A stretch of DNA of 64,000 bases, from NCBI RefSeq assembly GCF_001422985.1, contig NZ_LMNL01000037.1, positions 342,480-406,479 on the forward strand. Direction: 5' to 3'. Position 1 is the first letter of the stretch; every line of letters starts with the position of its first letter. The notes under the pieces were generated by a model that saw nothing but the letters and a program-made list of their open reading frames with translations, searched no databases and was not told the DNA's origin. Positions 16,056 to 20,941 of this stretch are shown piece after piece. The translations under genes and the position numbers were made by a program. This stretch comes from Methylobacterium sp. Leaf117 (GTDB taxonomy: Bacteria > Pseudomonadota > Alphaproteobacteria > Rhizobiales > Beijerinckiaceae).

Positions 16056-16667
16056 GTGATCAGCAAGTATTGGCGACACAGCGACGGGATGCCTGTGACG
16101 GAGGAGGAGGCTACGGCCAGGGGGGCATTGAAGGACGGCTATCGTATCCGCGTCGGATTGATGTTTGCGGACAACTCGGTCTCGGGCCGCAGCTTCATGA
16201 TGCACGACGCAGCGTCGACCCGGTTCATGGATGCGCTGCCAAGCCCGCAGGCGACCAAGATCCGCGAGATTATCGAGGACGCAGCCTCGAACGAGCTGTT
16301 CCGCGTTCAGCGCGCCCGGCAGGGGGCACGCGACATGGCCACCATGCTCAGCGGCGCGGCGTCCTACCATAACGCCCATCTCACGACGGACACCGAGCGG
16401 GCCGCCAACACGCAGGGCAGCGCCTTTCTGATGGCCCTGTCGGATCAGGCCAAGGATCGCGAACAGGCCCTCTACGGGACCGGCGGCGACCTCAACAAGG
16501 CCGCTGCCTACGCCGTGATGCAGGACCGTGACGCGAACGCCTGGCGGCAGCCTGCACGACCGGCCGACGACACGCGTCAGACCAACGACGCCTCAACCGC
16601 CCTCGGCGACGCCGCTTCCGAATATGACCGGATGCTGGAGCGCGACGCCAATGCCTGGAGACGCTGA
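16056..16667 (+). CDS. Hypothetical late phage protein
   Basis: 203 residues, GTG start after GAGGAGA. The N-terminal 60 residues (HSDGMPVTEEEATARGALKDGYRIRVGLMF) look globular. The C-terminal part has two copies of a 'RDANAWR' motif (residues about 158-164 and 196-202), separated by a polar linker, which suggests a peptide-binding or oligomerisation repeat. It follows the tape measure and is one base from the next gene, so it is probably a tail component. Confidence 0.6.
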   Translation: MISKYWRHSDGMPVTEEEATARGALKDGYRIRVGLMFADNSVSGRSFMMHDAASTRFMDALPSPQATKIREIIEDAASNELFRVQRARQGARDMATMLSGAASYHNAHLTTDTERAANTQGSAFLMALSDQAKDREQALYGTGGDLNKAAAYAVMQDRDANAWRQPARPADDTRQTNDASTALGDAASEYDRMLERDANAWRR

Positions 16668-16668
16668 C

Positions 16669-17289
16669 ATGATCGCGACCGCTCTGAACCTCTCCGACAC
16701 CGCGTCGGCCCCCGTCATCACCCTTCGGCAGCGCATCGTGGATGCGCTCACGAACCCGACCAGCTCGGCCGAGGTGCGATCCTGCATCGCTCACACGCAG
16801 GCCGATCTGGCGTCCGTGGAGCGGGATCGCGCCCGCGCCGAGGCGAAGGCCGTCGACCCGCTAGCCACTGAGGACGAGGCCAACGAAGGCAAGCGCGTCC
16901 ACGACAGCCTTCGCTTCGATCTTGAGCGGCTGAATAGCTCCCTGTCGCATCTGAACCAGCGCCTGGCTGCCGTGACCCGCGACGAGGATCAGGTAGCACG
17001 CCGGGTTCAGTATGACGGGGCGGTGAAGGTACGGGACGCGGCGGCGGAAGCGCTCCGCAAGGTCTATCCAGAGGCTGTGGCTGCGATCCGCAACGTCCTG
17101 GTGCAGATTGCCGAGGCCGAGACTGCCGTGAGCGCCGCCAACCAGAACAAGCCCGACGACGCCGAGCACCTTATCGGCGCCGAGACCAAGGCGACTGGGA
17201 AGCCCGTCAACGTGGCCGGTGAATATAGCCTCGCGACCGGCGTTCGGCTGCCGACGCGCTTCGGCTCTGTCGAGTGGCCGGTGTGGTGA
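16669..17289 (+). CDS. Coiled-coil late phage protein
   Basis: 206 residues from the ATG at 16669. A long helical region (about 40-150: RSCIAHTQADLASVERDRA ... LERLNSSLSHLNQRLAAVT ... KVRDAAAEALRKVYPEAV) should form a coiled coil. The last 40 residues are strand-like and end in FGSVEWPVW. This is the last gene of the structural block. Tail tube-end or fibre-attachment proteins can look like this, but I do not recognise the family. Confidence 0.6.
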   Translation: MIATALNLSDTASAPVITLRQRIVDALTNPTSSAEVRSCIAHTQADLASVERDRARAEAKAVDPLATEDEANEGKRVHDSLRFDLERLNSSLSHLNQRLAAVTRDEDQVARRVQYDGAVKVRDAAAEALRKVYPEAVAAIRNVLVQIAEAETAVSAANQNKPDDAEHLIGAETKATGKPVNVAGEYSLATGVRLPTRFGSVEWPVW

Positions 17290-17292
17290 CGG

Positions 17293-17601
17293 CTACCGCC
17301 GCGCACAGACCCGAAGTTGATAACCTAGATCCTCGAGGGACTGCGCATATTCCTTAAGGGGGCCGATAAGCGCCTCTCGGGCTCGGATGTTGCGCTCAAA
17401 TGCTGTCCGGAGGTCGCTGCTGGTTTGCGCAACGAGCGGCCTCAAGTCGGCAGCAATTAGTCCTCGCAAATACCCAGTAGAGGCGTCGGCCGCTTTGTTG
17501 GCCGATCCCTGCAAGGCCTCGCACCCCGCTGGTGCCAACTGCGCCGAAGCTGGGCTTGCTGTTGCAGCAAAGAGCGTGAGGGCGATTAGGGCGATGCGCA
17601 T
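17293..17601 (-). CDS. Small exported helical protein
   Basis: 102 residues with a classical Sec signal peptide (MRIALIALTLFAATASPASA-Q). The mature part is helical with two Cys (C28 and C99) that could form a disulfide, and ends in VCARR. It converges on the last tail gene, four bases away. Periplasmic phage proteins of this kind can alter superinfection or lysis timing; here that is only a guess. Confidence 0.6.
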   Translation of the reverse strand: MRIALIALTLFAATASPASAQLAPAGCEALQGSANKAADASTGYLRGLIAADLRPLVAQTSSDLRTAFERNIRAREALIGPLKEYAQSLEDLGYQLRVCARR

Positions 17602-17694
17602 CCCGGCAAGGTAGCCGCCGGGGTGAAGTTGTCGAGCCAGCTAGAATGCTGCCGTTAGCTGGGCCGCCGAGATCTTATGCAGATCAAAGGTATC

Positions 17695-17997
17695 TCAGCC
17701 CTTCGCCCTCTGGAACGGCCGGAACAACCAAGCGAGTCGGCCGGCATCCTTATCCTCGGCATCGCCGATCTGATCGATGATCTGGCCGAGTGGCGCCGGC
17801 AGGTCGACCTCGTACTTATCTAGGATGATGGCTGCGTCGAGCAGGGCGTTGATGTGAGCCTTCGGCACCGGCTCGTCCGCCGCCTGAGCGGCCAGCACAC
17901 GATCGGCGAGAAGCGTCGACAGACGCGAGACCTCTGACAGCCGTTCCGATGCGGCGTCGTTAGTTTCAGATGAAAGAGCGTCGGTCTGCTGCGCCAT
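17695..17997 (-). CDS. Accessory protein A, paralogue of 18688-19041
   Basis: 100 residues, family not recognised. It aligns without gaps over about 55 residues with the protein at 18688-19041: SERLSEVSRLSTLLADRVL against SERLAEVMRLATSLAYRVL, then VP...INALLDAA against VP...ANALVEAA. Both end in an aromatic/basic motif ([KR]-x-F-[RQ]-[KR]-x-K-G at the extreme C-terminus). No signal peptide. The N-terminal 15 residues are polar and probably disordered. Duplication inside one prophage suggests a selected function. Confidence 0.65.
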   Translation of the reverse strand: MAQQTDALSSETNDAASERLSEVSRLSTLLADRVLAAQAADEPVPKAHINALLDAAIILDKYEVDLPAPLGQIIDQIGDAEDKDAGRLAWLFRPFQRAKG

Positions 17998-18038
17998 GCT
18001 ACAACCGGGCCTCCCTTAGCAGTTTTTTCGAGACCTCC

Positions 18039-18167
18039 ATGCAAGCTCCTCGCCTTCGTACCCGCCGGCGCATCCCGCTGATGGCATGGTGCATTCTGGC
18101 AGTTGTGCTGATCAGCGTCATAGCGTGGATCGGCTTTTTGGGATGGGCTGCCGAGAAGGTTGTTTGA
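18039..18167 (+). CDS. Tiny single-span membrane protein
   Basis: 42 residues: basic N-terminus (RLRTRRRIP) and one hydrophobic span (LMAWCILAVVLISVIAWIGF), ending LGWAAEKVV. The W-I-x-x-L-G-W-A-A block is shared with 7562-7720. An upstream in-frame ATG at 17970 would add 23 residues but overlaps the divergent gene. No strong ribosome site is visible. Topology would be N-in by the positive-inside rule. Confidence 0.45.
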   Translation: MQAPRLRTRRRIPLMAWCILAVVLISVIAWIGFLGWAAEKVV

Positions 18168-18242
18168 TGACTCTAAACAGCCTGACTCCGGGGGCTCGCC
18201 ACGCTGCGGACTGAAAGTAACGCCTGCCGGCCGCACTACGCC

Positions 18243-18680
18243 TCATCGAGGAGCGAAGATCGTGATGTTGCTGTTGAGCTGGTAGGCGGCCGTTGGTGGG
18301 GTGTTGGCAAATCTGAGCCTGATGGGGCTCTCACCGAGAATGGCTCCGAAGGCGGGTGTCACTTTCATCGGCAGGCACTGGGTTAGAGCAGCCGCAGCCG
18401 CATCTTCAAACCGTTTCCGAGCATCCTTGTCGCCTTGAAGCTGTCGGGCTGTGATGAGAAGGGGGCCCCGCAGGCTCCCTGTCTTGTTCAAGCCGAAGCG
18501 GAACGCGATCATCGATCCATCGGTGTTCTCAGGCACCGTCCAGCAGGACACGATTGCGGCTCGGAATTCGGCCCAGTTGTTGACGGGGGTCGAGGGCGAT
18601 GCGGACTGAGCCCAAGATCCAGTCGAAAGTGCCGGTGTCACGCCTATCAGCACCGCCACAATGATTTGACAGCACTGCAT
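18243..18680 (-). CDS. Exported TonB/TolA C-terminal-like protein
   Basis: 145 residues with a signal peptide (about 1-25, ending SWAQS). The mature region (NNWAEFRAAIVSCWTVPENT ... MIAFRFGLNKTGSLRGP ... FEDAAAAALTQCLP ... IRLRFAN) follows the TonB/TolA C-terminal pattern of a W-x-V-P motif, a strand with 'F-x-L-N-x-x-G-S-L' and two conserved Cys (C46, C102 approx). There is no membrane anchor or proline-rich spacer, so it would be a free periplasmic domain. Host genomes in this group carry similar stand-alone proteins. In a prophage it could interfere with TonB- or Tol-dependent phage entry; that is inference. Confidence 0.65.
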   Translation of the reverse strand: MQCCQIIVAVLIGVTPALSTGSWAQSASPSTPVNNWAEFRAAIVSCWTVPENTDGSMIAFRFGLNKTGSLRGPLLITARQLQGDKDARKRFEDAAAAALTQCLPMKVTPAFGAILGESPIRLRFANTPPTAAYQLNSNITIFAPR

Positions 18681-18687
18681 GACGGTC

Positions 18688-19041
18688 TCAGCCCTTTCGT
18701 TTGCGGAAGGATTTGATAAAGCGCTTAACTTTATGGCCTCGGCTCATAGAATTAGGGCTAGCATGATCGTCGCGCGCCAACGTTTCTTCAGATTCCGGTT
18801 CGTTAGCGGCTTGCAGCGCTGGCTTCATAGCTTCAGTAAGCCTGCGCAAAGCCTCGGTAACTCCTGGCGGCCAGTCCACGCCGTTTTCATGTAGCAGCCT
18901 TGCGGCTTCTACGAGTGCATTTGCCTGATAAGGCGGAACTGGGCTTCCTATAAGCTGCGTGTTGAGTACGCGGTAGGCAAGCGATGTAGCAAGCCGCATG
19001 ACCTCAGCCAGTCTTTCAGACTGAGGTTGGCCATCGCTCAT
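18688..19041 (-). CDS. Accessory protein B, RHH-coupled, paralogue of 17695-17997
   Basis: 117 residues, unknown family. It is paralogous to the 100-residue protein 0.7 kb away (see that entry) with a longer, very basic tail (RGHKVKRFIKSFRKRKG). It starts inside the stop codon of the ribbon-helix-helix gene (ATGA), so the two form a strict two-gene operon, upstream gene first, under a repeated operator. This layout resembles toxin-antitoxin or repressor-effector pairs, with the basic partner second. No toxin fold is recognised. Confidence 0.65.
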   Translation of the reverse strand: MSDGQPQSERLAEVMRLATSLAYRVLNTQLIGSPVPPYQANALVEAARLLHENGVDWPPGVTEALRRLTEAMKPALQAANEPESEETLARDDHASPNSMSRGHKVKRFIKSFRKRKG

Positions 19042-19244
19042 TTCAGGTAGCCCTTCGCCTTGAGGTGCTCAGCCAAAATTCGGCGGATTGCTTCAGCACG
19101 CGGCGGTTTGGGCTCGGGCTGATCATCACGCCATGCCTCCACAGCGACCAAGAGGTCTGAAGGCATGCGAACGCCTTGCATTGGCGTCACGCCTGTAGCC
19201 GGACGCCCTCTGGTTTTTTGATTATCAGGAATTGACATCCACAT
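19038..19244 (-). CDS. Ribbon-helix-helix DNA-binding protein
   Basis: 68 residues. After a short basic arm (NQKTRGRPATG) the core GVRMPSDLLVAVEAWRDDQ ... PPRAEAIRRILAEHLK gives the strand-helix-helix pattern of CopG/ParD-type regulators. The strand has V-R-M-P, and the second helix starts with P-R-A-E-A-I-R-R-I. Start is the ATG at 19244 or the one two codons later. Two copies of a palindromic site overlap the start region, fitting autoregulation. This is the only candidate transcription repressor I see in the phage apart from the excisionase. Confidence 0.75.
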   Translation of the reverse strand: MWMSIPDNQKTRGRPATGVTPMQGVRMPSDLLVAVEAWRDDQPEPKPPRAEAIRRILAEHLKAKGYLK

Positions 19245-19265
19245 ATTTCCTGATTATCAGAAATT
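19219..19265. promoter_or_regulatory. Duplicated palindromic operator for the RHH operon
   Basis: TGATTATCAGGAATT (19219-19233) and TGATTATCAGAAATT (19251-19265) are spaced 32 bp, about three helical turns. Each has a palindromic core TGAT-T-ATCA; the second copy is the better palindrome (CTGATTATCAG). The first copy lies in the first codons of the RHH gene, the second just upstream of it and 64 bp before the divergent plus-strand genes, so both directions could be controlled. Confidence 0.65.
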
Positions 19266-19328
19266 CAGACCAAGCGGAAGCGCGAACTTCCACTTGGCCC
19301 TAACCATCCACGCTTCTGAGGAACGAAA

Positions 19329-19565
19329 ATGGCTATCCAAGCCCCTATCACACCGGCTCGTGCCGGTGAACGCGGTCGCCTGCGCAAACCGCAGCCCGGC
19401 CCCGTGACGCTCGCGATCCGCGCCATGCGGTCGAACGAAGCTCCCTCGTGGGAAATGCGACAGCGCCAGATCGATGATGAGCGCCAGGCGCTCGCCGCTC
19501 TCCGCACTCGCATCGCTGCGCAGTTCGCTGCCGATGCTGCCTTGCTGGAAGGAGTGAGCGCATGA
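19329..19565 (+). CDS. Small basic phage protein
   Basis: 78 residues. The N-terminus is rich in Arg and Pro (PARAGERGRLRKPQPGP), then a long amphipathic helix (EMRQRQIDDERQALAALRTRIAAQFAADAALLEG). It is the first of four overlapping plus-strand genes (19329-20486), divergent from the RHH operon. Its stop overlaps the next start as ATGA. Family not recognised. Confidence 0.55.
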   Translation: MAIQAPITPARAGERGRLRKPQPGPVTLAIRAMRSNEAPSWEMRQRQIDDERQALAALRTRIAAQFAADAALLEGVSA

Positions 19566-19939
19566 CCGGCTCCGCATCCCGCCGGAATTTCCTATCTGGC
19601 CTCACCACGCTTCCGCTCATCGGTGGCAGCGTGGCCCTCATCGGCAGCCCCAGCGCAGTGGCCGAGCCCGTCAACGACAGGCTGCTCGAAACCTACGACA
19701 CGTGGCTCTTCTACGAACGCCGCTGGCTGCAATGGGAGCGCTACGGTTCACGCAGTGAGATCAACCCGGACGATCGGTTTGCCATCCTGGACCGTGCCAC
19801 CGGTCGGGCCTTCGACTATGTGTCGATGATCAACGAAGCCGGGCGCTATCACGGTCGAGAGGGCGAGAACCCTGCCTCGTCTCGTGCAGCCCTTATCCTG
19901 TCGGCCGCTGGCTGCGATTGGCGGAAGGGACGCCTATGA
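19562..19939 (+). CDS. Tat-signal protein, unknown
   Basis: 125 residues. The N-terminus S-R-R-N-F-L followed by a hydrophobic stretch and a cleavage-like SPSAVAEP is a twin-arginine signal. The mature part is rich in Tyr/Trp/Arg (LLETYDTWLFYERRWLQWER) and ends with a helix holding one Cys. It overlaps its neighbours on both sides (ATGA), and the next gene also has a Tat signal with the same L-x-T-L-P pattern, so the two are probably old duplicates or partners. Export by Tat implies folding in the cytoplasm first. Function unknown. Confidence 0.6.
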   Translation: MTGSASRRNFLSGLTTLPLIGGSVALIGSPSAVAEPVNDRLLETYDTWLFYERRWLQWERYGSRSEINPDDRFAILDRATGRAFDYVSMINEAGRYHGREGENPASSRAALILSAAGCDWRKGRL

Positions 19940-20316
19940 GTGCCCTCACATCCCGTCGCGCCTTGATCGGTGGTCTTGCCACCCTGCCGGCGCTCACCGC
20001 CCCCGGCATCGCCTTAGCCGCCGTACCGTCCGACATTGTCAGGCAATGCAACTTCGCGATCCAACAAGGCGCATGGATCAATGCGACCGCAGGCGTCGAG
20101 CATTGGCCCGAAGAGAAGATGAGCCTCGAAAACGGGCGCTACTGGGAAGCCTTTGAGGCGGCCTATGAGCAACCGTCCGCCACGCTAGCCGATGTGCAGG
20201 CCAAAGCTCGTCTCGCCCTGCGCGAGTTAGGCGACATGGGCAAACTGGAGAACGGCGGCCCTGCCGTTCTGCTTGCAGCTGACGTCCTCCGGGAGGTCAT
20301 CGCCCTATGCGCCTGA
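19936..20316 (+). CDS. Second Tat-signal protein, unknown
   Basis: 126 residues from the ATG at 19936 inside the previous stop. Signal: T-S-R-R-A-L-I-G-G-L-A-T-L-P, cleavage near GIALAA. The mature protein is helical, with Trp-containing segments (QGAWINATAGVEHWPEEKM) and ends in LLAADVLREVIALCA. Two exported proteins in a row with the same signal type suggest a joint periplasmic job, such as superinfection exclusion or envelope modification by the lysogen. This is inference from targeting only. Confidence 0.6.
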   Translation: MSALTSRRALIGGLATLPALTAPGIALAAVPSDIVRQCNFAIQQGAWINATAGVEHWPEEKMSLENGRYWEAFEAAYEQPSATLADVQAKARLALRELGDMGKLENGGPAVLLAADVLREVIALCA

Positions 20317-20486
20317 TCCACGATCTCTATCACTCCTGGCTCATCAGGGCCGCCCGCCGCGATATGCGGAGCGCCGCCTTCTACGTCGGCCGGGCCGAGG
20401 ATCGGTTAAAGGCTGCGGGTCTGGAACTGCCGGCAAGGGAGGTGGCTGTGCCGCCTGTCGGCTCGCGCCACGCAGTCGGATCTTAG
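20307..20486 (+). CDS. Small basic protein at the end of the accessory operon
   Basis: 59 codons, starting within the last codons of the second Tat protein. The first half is an Arg-rich amphipathic helix (HDLYHSWLIRAARRDMRSAAF), and the second half is proline/valine-rich. Reading-frame coupling supports it; no family recognised. A strong hairpin starts four bases after its stop. Confidence 0.5.
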   Translation: MRLIHDLYHSWLIRAARRDMRSAAFYVGRAEDRLKAAGLELPAREVAVPPVGSRHAVGS

Positions 20487-20489
20487 TGC

Positions 20490-20559
20490 GAGGATTGTCG
20501 TCCACGCCCGCTCGAAAACGGGGGGAAGCCGAGCATAGGGGCGTGGACGGTCGATCCTC
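20490..20559. repeat. Extended imperfect hairpin after the last phage gene
   Basis: Nested complementary arms: GAGGAT (20490-20495)/ATCCTC (20554-20559), GTCCACGCCC (20500-20509)/GGGCGTGGAC (20539-20548), and GCTCG (20510-20514)/CGAGC (20530-20534). Together they give a stem of about 21 pairs with small internal loops. It may be a transcription terminator without T-run or a structured RNA. It lies 0.4 kb from attR. Confidence 0.6.
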
Positions 20560-20631
20560 AGACCGACCTCTAGGAAAGTGCCAGACAGGCTGTTCGTTCG
20601 GTGCGGCGCGCAGATGTCGCGCCTGCCGGCA

Positions 20632-20724
20632 TCAATCCGATTTGATCTGCACCGACCAAAGGATGGCACCGGAGATGAGCATCAGAGAAACGATGCTTCC
20701 GGCCATAACAAAGATTTCTAACAA
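20632..20724 (-). CDS. Possible tiny membrane protein
   Basis: 30 codons from TTG. The product is almost entirely one membrane span (IFVMAGSIVSLMLISGAILW) followed by SVQIKSD. The ribosome site is weak (CGAAAG), so the case rests on the strikingly complete hydrophobic segment in an otherwise gene-less stretch. Confidence 0.3.
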   Translation of the reverse strand: MLEIFVMAGSIVSLMLISGAILWSVQIKSD

Positions 20725-20887
20725 TTGACGGGCTTTCGGGGCACCGAGCAAGACAGCCTGGATGCCTCAGTCCAACCGCGGAATAGAGATCACCACGGTG
20801 AATGGATCTGACGCAGATCCTGTTCCAGGTGCGGCAACACTGCCGTCCGCCGCAGTTCGCCACCAGCCGCCCCTGTCCTAAGACACT

Positions 20888-20910
20888 ATGTGGGTTAAAA
20901 TGTGGGTAGA
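20888..20910 (+). repeat. Tandem candidate integrase arm-type sites (right)
   Basis: Two adjacent copies, ATGTGGGTTA and ATGTGGGTAG, 53 bp inside the attR core. The second, with flanking bases, equals the left-end site (AATGTGGGTAGA). Unequal copy number at the two ends is typical of att arms. Confidence 0.5.
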
Positions 20911-20941
20911 GCACATCAACTAGGAGCTAAGTGCATGACTA

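Noticed and set aside
1884..20910. The shared AATGTGGGTAGA as the crossover core
   Set aside because: It lies inside the element at both ends; using it as core would not restore the dctB-dctD overlap, whereas the 15-bp repeat does. It is better read as an arm-type site.
20570..20914. 114-codon minus-strand frame between the last phage gene and attR
   Set aside because: No ribosome site, odd Cys/Arg-rich composition and overlap with the candidate 30-codon membrane ORF in another frame; unlikely to be coding.
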